Assembly (NCBI GenBank): GCA_004297935.1 | Contig: SCRE01000008.1 | Location: 62,001 to 126,000, forward strand | DNA: 64,000 nt | Direction: 5' to 3' | From: Microbacteriaceae bacterium | GTDB taxonomy: Bacteria > Actinomycetota > Actinomycetes > Actinomycetales > Microbacteriaceae | In this document: piece by piece, positions 32,730 through 41,806 of the stretch | Layout: each line of letters begins with the position of its first letter | Numbering within the stretch: position 1 is the stretch's first letter | The notes under the pieces: model-generated | The model's database searches: none | What the model was told of the DNA's origin: nothing | What the model saw: only the letters and a program-made list of their open reading frames with translations | Translations under genes and position numbers: made by a program

Positions 32730-33329
32730 CTACACCTCGCTTTCTGGGTGGTCAGCCGCGGATGCCGCCGAGGAATGGGGCGCAGGAGAATCGGAAGCGG
32801 TGCGGGCCGACGGGTTCGCGGGGCCTGCAGCGATCGTGTTGAGCGCATCGATCAGCGGCCCGCGATCCGCCGGTTCGACGGCGCGCAGGTAGCTGTCGAC
32901 GACGGTTCCGGTCGAGGCTTCCGGTTCACCGTCGACGCGCCAGGACAGGCGGACGAGTCCGCCGGTCTCGACGACCCGGTCGATCGCGACGGTGGCGGCG
33001 TCCGCGGCGACCACGGCGGATGCAGGCACGAATGCCTCGCGTTCCCCGGTCACCGCGATCAGCACGCCGGCCTGAGCGACCGTGACGATCGCGCGACCCG
33101 GGAGGCCGAGCCCGTCGATGGCCAGCCGCTCGAGTTCCCGGTCGTGCGCGGTCGTCGCCACGTACAGCACTTCAGCGGTGCAACGCACGTCGCCGAGCTC
33201 GTGCGGCACTGCACGCACCGGGCGCAGTGCGCTGTCTCGACGGATGCGCCGACGCCAACCCCACCACATCGCGAGGAACACTAGGGCGACGACGACAACG
33301 ATGATGGTCGTCGGCCAGAGCCTAGCCAC
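32730..33329 (-). CDS. membrane-anchored protein of the pyr operon, unknown function
   Basis: A 199-residue protein with one N-terminal membrane segment (about residues 6-23, [17 protein letters not shown]), a basic stop-transfer (GWRRRIRR), a soluble beta-rich domain and a low-complexity Ser/Ala tail. Proteins of this type between pyrC and carA recur in actinobacteria and are annotated as PH-like-domain or export proteins; a role in pyrimidine metabolism is not shown. The GTG at 33329 is preceded at six bases by GGAGGTG and overlaps the pyrC stop by 8 bases (GTGGCTAG). Its stop TAG is immediately before the carA GTG. Confidence 0.85.
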   Translation of the reverse strand: MARLWPTTIIVVVVALVFLAMWWGWRRRIRRDSALRPVRAVPHELGDVRCTAEVLYVATTAHDRELERLAIDGLGLPGRAIVTVAQAGVLIAVTGEREAFVPASAVVAADAATVAIDRVVETGGLVRLSWRVDGEPEASTGTVVDSYLRAVEPADRGPLIDALNTIAAGPANPSARTASDSPAPHSSAASAADHPESEV

Positions 33330-34668
33330 GTGCGACACCTCCCCGCCGCTCGCGCGCAGACAGGCGGACCTCCCCGGGCTCACGCACACGCCCGTCGAGC
33401 ACTGTCGGATAGCCGGCATGGATGGTGGCGACGATCCGGCCGGGAAGGGTTCTGCCCAGGAAGGGCGAGTTGACCGCCTTGCCGACGAGGTCGTGCGTGC
33501 TGAAGGCTCGCCTGGCGCTCGGGTCGTAGAGTGTCACGTCGGCAGGGGCACCGACCGCGATCGCGCCGTGCCCTGCCAGGGATCCGATTCGAGCGGGTGC
33601 AGAGCTCAGCACCCGTTCGACGTCTGGCCAGCCGAGTTGACCGGACTCGACGACGGCCGCGTGCACCACGGACAGCGCGGATTCCAGCCCGACCATCCCG
33701 TTGGCTGCCGCATCCCACTCGCAGTCCTTCGCCTCGATCGGGTGCGGCGCGTGATCGGTCGCGACGATGTCGATGGTGCCGTCGGCCAAGGCCTCGCGCA
33801 GTGCGTGCACGTCTTCGGGGCGACGCAGCGGCGGGTTGACCTTGTAGCGGGCGTCGTAGCCGGCGACCAGGTCCTCGGTCAACAGCAGGTGGTGCGGTGT
33901 GACTTCGGCCGTGACGGCGATGCCGCGTGCCTTCGCCCAGCGGATCACATCGACCGCGCCCGCCGTGGAGACATGGCAGACGTGCAGCCGACTGCCGACG
34001 TGCTCGGTCAGGAGCACGTCGCGGGCGATGATCGACTCCTCGGCGACCGCCGGCCAGCCCGCCAGGCCGAGCTGGCCGCTCAATGCTCCCTCGTTCATCT
34101 GCGCGCCATCGGTCAGACGCGGGTCCTGCGAGTGTTGGGCGATCACCCCGCTGAACGCCTTGACATATTCGAGCGCACGGCGCATGAGCAGCGGGTCCGA
34201 CACGCACGACCCGTCATCGGAGAACACGCGCACCCGCGCCCGAGAATGTGCCATGGCGCCGAGCTCGGCCAGTTGTCCGCCCGCGAGGCCGACGGTGACC
34301 GCACCGATCGGGCGGACCGTCGCATACCCGGCGCTCTCGCCGAGGGTGAGCACCTGTTCGACGACCCCTGCGGTGTCTGCGGCCGGCGACGTGTTGGCCA
34401 TGGCGAACACGGTGGTGAACCCGCCGGCAGCAGCGGCGCGCGTTCCGGTCAGCACGGTCTCGCTGTGCTCGAATCCCGGTTCTCGCAGGTGCGTGTGCAG
34501 GTCGACGAGCCCGGGCAGCGCGATCAGCCCGTCTGCGTCGATCGCTCGCGCGCCGGCAGCGCCGAGCCCGTTGCCCAGTGCGGCTATCCGGCCCTCGTCG
34601 ATCAGGATGTCGGTGCGTCCGCCGCCAGAGAGCGTCGCACCGGAGATCAGAAGCTTCTCCATCGTCAT
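33322..34668 (-). CDS. pyrC: dihydroorotase
   Basis: Third step of UMP synthesis, cyclising carbamoyl aspartate. The 448-residue amidohydrolase contains the metal motif GLVDLHTHLREPG, the carboxylated-lysine region following VKAFSGVIAQHSQDPRL, EVTPHHLLLTEDL, and the catalytic Asp in IVATDHAPHP. ATG codons at 34668 and 34662 are both possible starts. It follows pyrB by five bases, as in a class I dihydroorotase-aspartate carbamoyltransferase pair. Confidence 0.96.
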   Translation of the reverse strand: MTMEKLLISGATLSGGGRTDILIDEGRIAALGNGLGAAGARAIDADGLIALPGLVDLHTHLREPGFEHSETVLTGTRAAAAGGFTTVFAMANTSPAADTAGVVEQVLTLGESAGYATVRPIGAVTVGLAGGQLAELGAMAHSRARVRVFSDDGSCVSDPLLMRRALEYVKAFSGVIAQHSQDPRLTDGAQMNEGALSGQLGLAGWPAVAEESIIARDVLLTEHVGSRLHVCHVSTAGAVDVIRWAKARGIAVTAEVTPHHLLLTEDLVAGYDARYKVNPPLRRPEDVHALREALADGTIDIVATDHAPHPIEAKDCEWDAAANGMVGLESALSVVHAAVVESGQLGWPDVERVLSSAPARIGSLAGHGAIAVGAPADVTLYDPSARRAFSTHDLVGKAVNSPFLGRTLPGRIVATIHAGYPTVLDGRVREPGEVRLSARERRGGVARG

Positions 34669-34673
34669 CTGTG

Positions 34674-35627
34674 TTAGTGATCCTCCCGATCGCCGGCCAA
34701 AAGCAGATACAACGCCGCCATGCGCACAGCGACACCGTTGGCAACCTGCTCGCGCACCGTCGACTGCGGCGAGTCGGCTGCTGCCGCTGAGATCTCAAGT
34801 CCGCGATTCATCGGCCCGGGGTGCATGACAATGCTATCGGGGGCCAGCCGGGTGAGCCGTTCACCGTCGAGTCCCCAGACGCGCGCGTACTCGCGCGTGT
34901 TGGGAAAGAACGATGCGTGCATCCGTTCCGCCTGGATGCGCAGCATCATCACCACGTCTGGTCTGTCGTTCTCGATGACGGCATCGAAGTCATAGCCGAC
35001 GCGTGCCGGCCAACCGTGCAAATCCACCGGCAGCAGTGTCGGCGGGCCGACGAGACACACTCGCGCGCCCAGCGTCGTGAGCAGCCACACGTTCGAGCGG
35101 GCAACCCGCGAATGCAGGATGTCGCCGACGATGGTCACCCGGATGCCCTCCAGGTCGCGGCCACGCGATGCGGCGCCGTGCAGGCGCTTGCGGATGGTGA
35201 ACGCGTCCAGCAGCGCCTGCGTGGGATGCTCGTGCGTCCCGTCCCCCGCGTTCAGAATGCCGGCGTCGATCCAGCCGCTTGCCGCAAGGGTGTGCGGAGC
35301 TCCTGAAGCGCCGTGCCGGATCACGACGGCGTCAGCGCCGATCGCCTGCAATGTCTGCGCCGTGTCCTTGAGGCTCTCACCCTTCGCGACGCTCGAGCCC
35401 TTCGCGCTGAAGTTGATGACGTCGGCGGACAGTCGCTTCGCTGCGGCTTCGAACGAGATCCGGGTGCGGGTCGAGTCTTCGAAGAACAGGTTGACGACGG
35501 TCTTGCCACGCAGGGTCGGGAGCTTCTTCACTTCGCGCAGAGAGACATCCGCCATGTCCTCCGCAATATCCAGCAGGCCGATCGCCTGATCCCGGTCGAG
35601 GTCTTTCGTGGACAGCAGGTGTCTCAT
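34674..35627 (-). CDS. pyrB: aspartate carbamoyltransferase catalytic subunit
   Basis: Condenses carbamoyl phosphate with aspartate. The 317-residue enzyme has the carbamoyl phosphate site [13 protein letters not shown], the mobile loop [30 protein letters not shown] and [16 protein letters not shown]. No pyrI regulatory-chain gene is present, consistent with control at the RNA level by PyrR. ATG at 35627 overlaps the pyrR stop. Confidence 0.97.
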   Translation of the reverse strand: MRHLLSTKDLDRDQAIGLLDIAEDMADVSLREVKKLPTLRGKTVVNLFFEDSTRTRISFEAAAKRLSADVINFSAKGSSVAKGESLKDTAQTLQAIGADAVVIRHGASGAPHTLAASGWIDAGILNAGDGTHEHPTQALLDAFTIRKRLHGAASRGRDLEGIRVTIVGDILHSRVARSNVWLLTTLGARVCLVGPPTLLPVDLHGWPARVGYDFDAVIENDRPDVVMMLRIQAERMHASFFPNTREYARVWGLDGERLTRLAPDSIVMHPGPMNRGLEISAAAADSPQSTVREQVANGVAVRMAALYLLLAGDREDH

Positions 35628-36205
35628 GCGGTTGCCTCCTCCGAATCGCCCGAACCGGATTCGCCCGAGCCGGCGGGGCCGTCGATCGTGACGTACTCGT
35701 CGCCGTCGGTCTCGGTGAGGTGGACGTTCACCCGTTCTGTCGCCGCGCTCGGCAGGTTCTTGCCGACGAAGTCCGCACGGATCGGCAGTTCGCGATGCCC
35801 TCGATCCACGAGAACGGCCAACCGGACCGCCTTGGGCCGTCCCAGGTCGCTGAGCGCGTCGAGCGCTGCACGGACCGTGCGGCCTGAATAGAGCACGTCG
35901 TCGACGAGCACGACCGTGGTGCCGTCGATGCCGCGTGGAAGCTGCGTGGGCGACGGTGCGCGGGTCGGATTGCGGTGCAGATCGTCGCGGTACATCGTCA
36001 CGTCGATCGATCCGACGAGATCGTGCGGCGCATCCGGTTCGATCCTCGCGATGATGTCGCCGATGCGGCGGGCAAGCGGCACACCCCGGGAGGGGATGCC
36101 GAGAATCACGAGTTCAGTTGCGCCGCGATTGGATTCGAGGATCTCGTGCGAGATCCGGGTCAACGCCCGGCTGATGTCAGCCTGCTGCAGCACGGTGCGC
36201 GCCAT
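35624..36205 (-). CDS. pyrR: bifunctional pyr operon regulator / uracil phosphoribosyltransferase
   Basis: RNA-binding regulator of pyrimidine genes that also has weak uracil phosphoribosyltransferase activity. The 193-residue protein shows the PRPP motif [38 protein letters not shown], and basic residues for RNA contact. A low-complexity Gly-Glu-Ser tail extends past the usual end. The ATG at 36205 follows a strong Shine-Dalgarno AAGGAGGT (36213-36220) embedded in the structured leader described separately. It is the first gene of pyrR-pyrB-pyrC-membrane protein-carA-carB-pyrF. Confidence 0.96.
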   Translation of the reverse strand: MARTVLQQADISRALTRISHEILESNRGATELVILGIPSRGVPLARRIGDIIARIEPDAPHDLVGSIDVTMYRDDLHRNPTRAPSPTQLPRGIDGTTVVLVDDVLYSGRTVRAALDALSDLGRPKAVRLAVLVDRGHRELPIRADFVGKNLPSAATERVNVHLTETDGDEYVTIDGPAGSGESGSGDSEEATA

Positions 36206-36206
36206 T

Positions 36207-36241
36207 CAGCCGACCTCCTTCCCCGCCTCGCAGGACGGCTG
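36207..36241 (-). promoter_or_regulatory. candidate PyrR-responsive leader that can sequester the pyrR Shine-Dalgarno sequence
   Basis: On the minus strand, GTCCTGCGAGGC (36225-36236) matches the PyrR binding-loop consensus TCCNGNGAGGY and can fold with flanking CCG/CGG. The same RNA can instead pair CAGCCG (36236-36241) with CGGCTG (36207-36212) and TCCT (36232-36235) with AGGA of the Shine-Dalgarno sequence (36216-36219). The two folds share bases, so they exclude each other. PyrR-dependent translational repression has been described for mycobacterial pyr genes; the same mechanism is inferred here. No terminator with a T tract is seen in the leader. Confidence 0.65.
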
Positions 36242-36300
36242 TTAAAGGATGTCTACCCGCCCAGCCTAGCAGCGCCGCGGCTCGCGTCCGGAACTCGGCA

Positions 36301-36508
36301 GGGTTTTTTCACAGTCGGCGATGTTCGGTGACTTGGTGGTCGAGTAGTGAGGTAAAGACGGTGGTCGAGTAGCGAGGTACGAGCGTATCGAGACCCGTAT
36401 CGAGACCCGTATCGAGACCTCATTGCGGGGTCTCGATACGCCTGCTCGCTGCGCTCGCGGGCTACTCGACCAACGGGATGATGCAATTCGACGACTGTGA
36501 AAAGACCC
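36301..36508. repeat. nested inverted-repeat element upstream of pyrR
   Basis: This fills most of the 350-base gene-free stretch 36206-36556. Outer 17-bp arms at 36301-36317 and 36492-36508 (GGGTTTTTTCACAGTCG and its near-perfect complement, one mismatch) enclose two 20-bp direct copies of GGTGGTCGAGTAGYGAGGTA (36335-36354, 36360-36379), three tandem 12-bp copies of CGTATCGAGACC (36384-36419), and the inverted counterpart GGTCTCGATACG (36429-36440) followed by CTACTCGACCA (36462-36472). GGTCGAGTAG...CGTATCGAGACC palindromes are, to my recollection, dispersed in many Microbacteriaceae genomes. No transposase gene is present. The remaining bases, 36509-36556, show nothing beyond short GACTCGG repeats. 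Confidence 0.85.
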
Positions 36509-36556
36509 GGCGGACTCGGGACTCGGGCGAGTGGGCGACGGGTGCCCCGAGCTCGG

Positions 36557-37324
36557 CTACCCCCTGCCGCCGCTCTGGATGAAAGCCTTGACGTCGGCGG
36601 CTTTCGTGAAGTCTCCGCTGAACGGGTGCCCGTCGACGAGGATCGTCGGCGTGCCCTTGATCGAGGTGATGTCAGCACCGACGATGCCGCCGTTCAGCGC
36701 CTTGCCGTTGTAGCTCTGCACCCATGGGATGTAGTCGCCGTTGGTGATGCAGGCCGAGACGTCGGCGGCGCCTGCTTGCGCGGCGAGCGAGACGAGTTGA
36801 CCGTCGGTCAACCCCGTCGAGTGTTCGGCGGGCTGATTCGTGTACAGCAGTCCGAGGTAGGCCAGCGTCTTCGACGGATCGGCGGCTGCGACACAGACGA
36901 GCGACGATGATGCCCTCGAGGAGTATTGCGCGCCCTGCGAGAACTGGTCGAGGAAGGTCAGCGGATGCACGCGCAGCGTGATCGTGGAGGCGTTGACCAT
37001 GGATGCCAGCGCTCGGCCGTTCGCCTTCTCGAACTCGCCGCAGTAGGGGCACAGCGGATCGATGAACGTGTCGACGGTCGTGGCCGCCGAGCCGAGGGCG
37101 ATATAACCCTTGTCGAAATCGACTGCGCCTTTGACTCCGGTCGGCAACGCGGAGGGACCGGATGAACCGGACGAACCGGTCGACGGTGTCGGGGTGCTCG
37201 ATCCGCCTGATCCAATGGGCTCGCCGGCGGAGCATCCGGCCAGACCGATCACGGTCAGCGCGATCACGGTCAGCGCGGCAGTCAGTGCACGGCGTGATCC
37301 CGGCTGTCGAGGGGCCTGCGGCAT
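36557..37324 (-). CDS. DsbA-family thioredoxin-fold lipoprotein
   Basis: A 255-residue predicted lipoprotein: basic N-terminus (SRRALTAAL), hydrophobic core, and lipobox VIGLAGC with the acylated Cys at about residue 31. A Ser/Thr/Gly/Pro linker follows, then a DsbA-like domain with the redox motif CPYC in DTFIDPLCPYCGEFEKA and the cis-Pro segment IKGTPTILVDG. It probably acts in disulfide formation or exchange outside the membrane; its redox partner is not in the window. I chose ATG at 37324 because it gives a compact signal peptide; an in-frame GTG at 37366 would add 14 residues. It lies between nusB and the pyr operon. Confidence 0.9.
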   Translation of the reverse strand: MPQAPRQPGSRRALTAALTVIALTVIGLAGCSAGEPIGSGGSSTPTPSTGSSGSSGPSALPTGVKGAVDFDKGYIALGSAATTVDTFIDPLCPYCGEFEKANGRALASMVNASTITLRVHPLTFLDQFSQGAQYSSRASSSLVCVAAADPSKTLAYLGLLYTNQPAEHSTGLTDGQLVSLAAQAGAADVSACITNGDYIPWVQSYNGKALNGGIVGADITSIKGTPTILVDGHPFSGDFTKAADVKAFIQSGGRG

Positions 37325-37384
37325 GCTCGTCGTCTTTCCGTTCGTTGCGCTCGATGTTCGTTGCACCCGGTGTGACCGCCGGCG

Positions 37385-37804
37385 TCAGTCTGTCGTGTGG
37401 ATCTGCGCGATCTTCGACAGAAGCCCGCTGACGAATCTGGGCGAATCCTCGGTGGAGAGCGCGGCGGCGGCCTCGACGGCCTCGGAGATCGCGACGCCGG
37501 CGGGTACCTCGTCGTTGTAGAGCAACTCCCAGATGCCGATCCGAACGACCGCCCGATCGACGGCGGGCATCCGCGCGACCGTCCAGCCCTGCGCATACGT
37601 CTCGATCAGCTCGTCGATCTCGGTCAGATGGTCCTGCACGCCGTCGACGATCTCGCGGGCATACAGCCAGGATGCGGCGCGCGCCGGCTCGCTTGCGGCG
37701 CGCTCAGCCTCGGCGGCGAGAACGGTCGCGATCGGTGACTGGCGCATATCCGCGGAGTAGAGGATGTCCAGTGCCCGCTTCCGGGCTTTGGTGCGCGCGC
37801 TCAC
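37385..37804 (-). CDS. nusB: transcription antitermination factor NusB
   Basis: Binds boxA RNA with NusE (S10) during rRNA antitermination. The 139-residue all-alpha protein begins SARTKARKRALDILYSADM and contains VDRAVVRIGIWELLYNDEVP and VAISEAVEAAAALSTEDSPRFVSGLL, which span the family signature. The GTG start at 37804 overlaps the efp TAG by one base, so both are likely co-translated. Confidence 0.95.
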   Translation of the reverse strand: MSARTKARKRALDILYSADMRQSPIATVLAAEAERAASEPARAASWLYAREIVDGVQDHLTEIDELIETYAQGWTVARMPAVDRAVVRIGIWELLYNDEVPAGVAISEAVEAAAALSTEDSPRFVSGLLSKIAQIHTTD

Positions 37805-38367
37805 TAGTCGCTGACGCGGCTGAGGTATTCGCCGGTGCGGGTGTCGACCTTCACCTTGGTCCCGGTCTCCAGGAAGAGTGGAACCTGAATCTCGTGGCCG
37901 GTCTCGACCGTTGCCGGCTTGGTGCCGCCCGTCGAGCGGTCGCCCTGCAGGCCGGGTTCGGTGTAGGTGATCTCCAGCACGACGGATGCCGGAAGCTCGA
38001 CATAGAGGGGGTTGCCGTTGTTGAGCGCGATGGTCACCGGCTGGTTCTCGAGCATGAAGTTGGCGGCATCTCCGACGGTGACGGCCTGAACGGTCAACTG
38101 GTCGTAGTCGGCCGTGTCCATGAAGACGAAGCTGTCGCCGTCCCGGTAGAGGTACTGGAAGTCGCGACGGTCGACGTTCTCGAACTCGAGCTTCGCGCCC
38201 GCATTATAGGTGCGGTCGACGGTCTTGCCGCTGACGACGTTCTTGAGCTTGGTGCGCACAAAGGCACCGCCCTTGCCCGGCTTGACGTGCTGGAACTCGA
38301 CGACGGTCCAGAGTTGGCCGTCGATGGAGAGGACAGCGCCGTTGCGGATGTCTGCGGTTGATGCCAT
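37804..38367 (-). CDS. efp: translation elongation factor P
   Basis: Relieves ribosome stalling at polyproline. The 187-residue, three-domain protein has [21 protein letters not shown] in domain I, with the loop Lys in PGKGG where modification would occur, and ends with [12 protein letters not shown]. No EpmA/B-type modification gene is visible nearby. It lies downstream of aroQ with a 147-base gap, and is the start of an efp-nusB pair. Confidence 0.96.
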   Translation of the reverse strand: MASTADIRNGAVLSIDGQLWTVVEFQHVKPGKGGAFVRTKLKNVVSGKTVDRTYNAGAKLEFENVDRRDFQYLYRDGDSFVFMDTADYDQLTVQAVTVGDAANFMLENQPVTIALNNGNPLYVELPASVVLEITYTEPGLQGDRSTGGTKPATVETGHEIQVPLFLETGTKVKVDTRTGEYLSRVSD

Positions 38368-38514
38368 GGGAAAGTAGTCCGTTCAGCTGAGAGAATGACG
38401 GGCCGTCGTCGCGGCGTGCGTGGCACGCGCATCGAAATCTGTCGGCGGGCGTCCGACGTCGATGACGAGGACGCCTGCGCGCCCGAGATATCAGGCCCTC
38501 GACGATTCTAGTTG

Positions 38515-38952
38515 TCAAGCGGCGATTCGGCGAATGGCGGCCAGGGCGAGCCGGTAGGACTCCAGCCCGAATCCGGCGATCACACCCGTCGAAACCGCAC
38601 TGATCACACTCGTGTGCCGGAATTCCTCCCGGGCATGCGGGTTGGAGATGTGCACCTCGACGACGATGCCACCGGCCGATGTCACCAGAGAGACGGCGTC
38701 GCGCAGCGCATACGAATAGTGGGTCCAGGCTCCTGCGTTCAGGATGACGGGGATGCCGCCGTCCGCAGCCTCGTACAACCAGCCGAGCAGTTGCGCCTCG
38801 GCGTCGGTCTGACGCAGGTCGATCAGCGTGTCGCCTGCATCGGTCTGCAACAGCTCACGCAGGTCTGCCAGAGTCTGCGTGCCGTAGACGCCGGGTTCGC
38901 GCGTTCCGAGACGCCCGAGATTCGGGCCGTTCAAGACGAGGACGGTGCTCAT
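38515..38952 (-). CDS. aroQ: 3-dehydroquinate dehydratase, type II
   Basis: Third step of the shikimate pathway. The 145-residue protein shows [17 protein letters not shown] with the catalytic Tyr region VYG, the Asn-containing [18 protein letters not shown], and [18 protein letters not shown], all type II signatures. The Tyr, His and Arg of the active site are in place. ATG at 38952; a GTG two codons upstream is possible. Confidence 0.95.
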   Translation of the reverse strand: MSTVLVLNGPNLGRLGTREPGVYGTQTLADLRELLQTDAGDTLIDLRQTDAEAQLLGWLYEAADGGIPVILNAGAWTHYSYALRDAVSLVTSAGGIVVEVHISNPHAREEFRHTSVISAVSTGVIAGFGLESYRLALAAIRRIAA

Positions 38953-39013
38953 GGACACTCAGCTTATCGGCGTGCCGGGCGGCGTGTCGGGGCGGCGCAT
39001 CGCGCGGCGCGAT

Positions 39014-40093
39014 TCACGATGCGATCTCCTGGTATGCCGCGAACAGCAGGCTCGGTTCCGGTGCCGCCAGAACGGTGGGCCGGGCGATGTCGTCGAGCAC
39101 GATGAAGCGCAGCATACTTCCCCGGGTCTTCTTGTCCCGCTGCATTGTCTCCAACAGCGACGGCCACCGGTTGGCGGGGTAGGTCGTCGGCAACGTGAGA
39201 GCGGTGAGGATGCTGCGGTGCCGATCGACGACGCCATCAGATAGGCGCCCGTTCAGCCTCGCCAATTCCGCGGCGTACACCATGCCCACCGAAACCGCAG
39301 CGCCGTGGCGCCACTGATAACGCTCCGCATGTTCGATGGCATGCCCGAGCGTGTGCCCGTAGTTGAGGATCTCGCGCAGCCCGTGCTCGGTGAAGTCCTC
39401 GCCGACCACGCGCGCCTTGATGCCGACCGAGAGCTCGACCAGGCGACGGAACTCCGGAGTCGTCGGATCGGTTGCGGTGTCGAGATCGGCCTCGATGATG
39501 TCCAGAATCTCCGGCTCTGCGATGAACCCGCATTTCACGACCTCACCGAATCCGGCCAGGATCTCGTTGCGCGGCAGGCTGGTGAGCGTGTCCAGGTCGG
39601 CGATGACAGCGCTCGGCGCATAGAACGCGCCGACGAGGTTCTTGCCCTCCGCCGTGTTGATGCCGGTCTTGCCGCCGACCGCCGCGTCGACCATGCCGAG
39701 CAGCGTCGTCGGGACCTGGATCAGCCGGACGCCGCGCAGCCAGGTGGCGGCGACGAAACCCGCCAGGTCGGTGACGGCTCCGCCGCCGAACCCGATCACG
39801 GCATCGGTGCGGGTGAAGTCGGCCTGACCCATGATCTGCCAGCAGAACGCCGCAACCTCCACCCGTTTGGCCGCCTCGGCGTCGGGCACCTCTGCAAGCA
39901 GAACCTGGTAGCGGTCGGCGAGCGACTCCCGCAGTTCGGCCGCCGCCAGCGCGAGTGCCGGCGGGTGAACGATCAGCAGGCGAGCCACGTCCGGGCCGAC
40001 CACGGGTGCGAGATCCAGGCGCAGCCCGGCACCGATGGTCACCTCGTACTGATCCGTGCCGGGGACGATGATCCGTGTCGTGGGGTCTGTCAT
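39014..40093 (-). CDS. aroB: 3-dehydroquinate synthase
   Basis: Second step of the shikimate pathway, NAD- and metal-dependent. The 359-residue protein contains VIGFGGGAVTDLAGFVAATW, the active-site segment LIQVPTTLLGMVDAAVGGKT, and the metal histidines in LNYGHTLGHAIEH. The ATG at 40093 overlaps the aroK stop (ATGA). Confidence 0.96.
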   Translation of the reverse strand: MTDPTTRIIVPGTDQYEVTIGAGLRLDLAPVVGPDVARLLIVHPPALALAAAELRESLADRYQVLLAEVPDAEAAKRVEVAAFCWQIMGQADFTRTDAVIGFGGGAVTDLAGFVAATWLRGVRLIQVPTTLLGMVDAAVGGKTGINTAEGKNLVGAFYAPSAVIADLDTLTSLPRNEILAGFGEVVKCGFIAEPEILDIIEADLDTATDPTTPEFRRLVELSVGIKARVVGEDFTEHGLREILNYGHTLGHAIEHAERYQWRHGAAVSVGMVYAAELARLNGRLSDGVVDRHRSILTALTLPTTYPANRWPSLLETMQRDKKTRGSMLRFIVLDDIARPTVLAAPEPSLLFAAYQEIAS

Positions 40094-40578
40094 GGCTGCT
40101 CCTGTGCCCAATGGATGATCTCGTCGACGATGGCGTCGACCGGTCGATTCGTCGTGTCTGTCGTGAATGCGGCAAGCCGCGCGTAAAGCGGCGCTCGCTC
40201 ATCGACCAGCCGCTGCCAGGATGCGAGGTCCTGTGCGAGTGGCCGCTTGCCGTTCGCGATACGGGACTCGACCGCCTCAGCACGCACCGTCAACAGCACG
40301 ACGGCACGGCCCCGCAGGTCGTTCTGCGTCTGCGGGTCGAGCACGGCGCCGCCTCCGAGAGAGACGATGGCGTCTTCCCTCAGCGCCGCCTGGACGGTGG
40401 CTCGTTCGAGCGCGCGGAAGTGTGCCTCACCGTGCTCGGCGAACAGGTCGGCGATCGCGCCGTAGTCGCGTACGATCTCCGCGTCCGTGTCGATGTAGCC
40501 GAGCCCGAGGCGTCGAGCCAGACGCTTGCCGACGCGCGACTTGCCCGCGGCGGGCGGCCCGATCAGGACGATGCTCAC
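40090..40578 (-). CDS. aroK: shikimate kinase
   Basis: Phosphorylates shikimate with ATP. The 162-residue P-loop kinase has the Walker A motif [13 protein letters not shown], the shikimate-binding region YIDTDAEI, and [11 protein letters not shown]. The GTG start at 40578 overlaps the aroC stop (GTGA) and the stop overlaps aroB, so aroC-aroK-aroB are tightly coupled. Confidence 0.95.
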   Translation of the reverse strand: MSIVLIGPPAAGKSRVGKRLARRLGLGYIDTDAEIVRDYGAIADLFAEHGEAHFRALERATVQAALREDAIVSLGGGAVLDPQTQNDLRGRAVVLLTVRAEAVESRIANGKRPLAQDLASWQRLVDERAPLYARLAAFTTDTTNRPVDAIVDEIIHWAQEQP

Positions 40579-41804
40579 TGGTCGGTCGGCGTCGCGGAAC
40601 CGGCGTCCGCCCCGGCGCGCCGGGTGCGCAGCGTGGTCGGGATGCTGTCGAGATAGCCGACGAGATTGCGCCGCGTCTCCGCGACGGCGTCGCCCCCGAA
40701 CTTCTCGAGCACGGCGTTCGCGAGCACAAGGGCGACCATCGCCTCGGCCACCACGCCGGCGGCGGGCACCGCACAGACATCCGAGCGCTGATGATGTGCT
40801 GCCGCTGGTTCGCCGGATGTCACGTCGACGGTGCGCAGCGAGTGCGGGACGGTCGAGATGGGCTTCATGCCGGCACGAACCCGCAACACGGTGCCCGTGC
40901 TCATCCCGCCCTCGGTGCCACCGGCCTTGTCGCTTGTGCGAGCGATCTGCTCGTGGTCGATGACGAGTTCATCGTGTGCCTGTGAGCCGCGCCTGGTCGT
41001 CGTGGTGAAGCCGTCCCCAACCTCGACGCCCTTGATCGCCTGAATTCCCATCAGCGCCGCGGCAAGTTGGGAATCCAGTCGCCGGTCCCAGTGCACGTGC
41101 GATCCGAGACCGGGCGGCACGCCATAGGCGAGCACCTCGACCACGCCGCCGAGCGTGTCGCCGTCCTTGCGGGCAGCGTCCACCTCGGCAACCATTGCGG
41201 CAGATGTTGCGGCGTCGAAGCACCGCAACGGATCGGCGTCCAGCGCATCGACGTCGCCTTCGGTCGGCAGCGCACTCCCATCAGGCACGCGCACGGTCCC
41301 GATCGACAGCGTGTGACTGACCAAGGAGATGCCGAGCTCGCACAGGAAGGCCTTGGCGATGGCGCCGAGGGCGACCCGCGCCGCTGTTTCCCGCGCGCTG
41401 GCGCGTTCGAGAATCGGTCGGGCCTCGGTGAACCCGTACTTCTGCATGCCGACCAGATCGGCATGCCCTGGTCGAGGCCGGGTGAGCAGTGCGCCCCTGC
41501 CGCCGGCGAGCTGTTCGGGGTCCACCGGTTCCGCACTCATCACGTCGGTCCATTTCGGCCACTCCGTGTTGCCGATCCGCACGCTGATCGGGCTGCCGAG
41601 GCTGTAGCCGTGCCGTACACCGCTGGAGAGCGACAACTCGTCCTGTTCGAATTTCATGCGCGCGCCGCGGCCGTAGCCGAGTTTGCGGCGCGCCAGGTCA
41701 GCGCGAATAGCTGCGATGGAGATCGGCACGGAGGCCGGGAGTCCCTCGAGGATGGCGATGAGTTCCGGGCCGTGAGACTCTCCGGCCGTGAGCCAACGAA
41801 GCAT
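40575..41804 (-). CDS. aroC: chorismate synthase
   Basis: Final step of the shikimate pathway, FMN-dependent elimination of phosphate from EPSP. The 409-residue protein begins [17 protein letters not shown] and contains [28 protein letters not shown], and [20 protein letters not shown]. It carries both conserved histidines expected for the family. The short C-terminal extension ([14 protein letters not shown]) is unconserved. ATG at 41804, two bases after the aroE stop; a longer frame upstream shadows aroE. Confidence 0.96.
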   Translation of the reverse strand: MLRWLTAGESHGPELIAILEGLPASVPISIAAIRADLARRKLGYGRGARMKFEQDELSLSSGVRHGYSLGSPISVRIGNTEWPKWTDVMSAEPVDPEQLAGGRGALLTRPRPGHADLVGMQKYGFTEARPILERASARETAARVALGAIAKAFLCELGISLVSHTLSIGTVRVPDGSALPTEGDVDALDADPLRCFDAATSAAMVAEVDAARKDGDTLGGVVEVLAYGVPPGLGSHVHWDRRLDSQLAAALMGIQAIKGVEVGDGFTTTTRRGSQAHDELVIDHEQIARTSDKAGGTEGGMSTGTVLRVRAGMKPISTVPHSLRTVDVTSGEPAAAHHQRSDVCAVPAAGVVAEAMVALVLANAVLEKFGGDAVAETRRNLVGYLDSIPTTLRTRRAGADAGSATPTDQ

Positions 41805-41806
41805 GC

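Noticed and set aside
38448-38475. GGCGTCC/GGACGCC hairpin between aroQ and efp
   Set aside because: A 7-bp stem with a 14-base loop and no T tract is not enough for a terminator in DNA this rich in GC.
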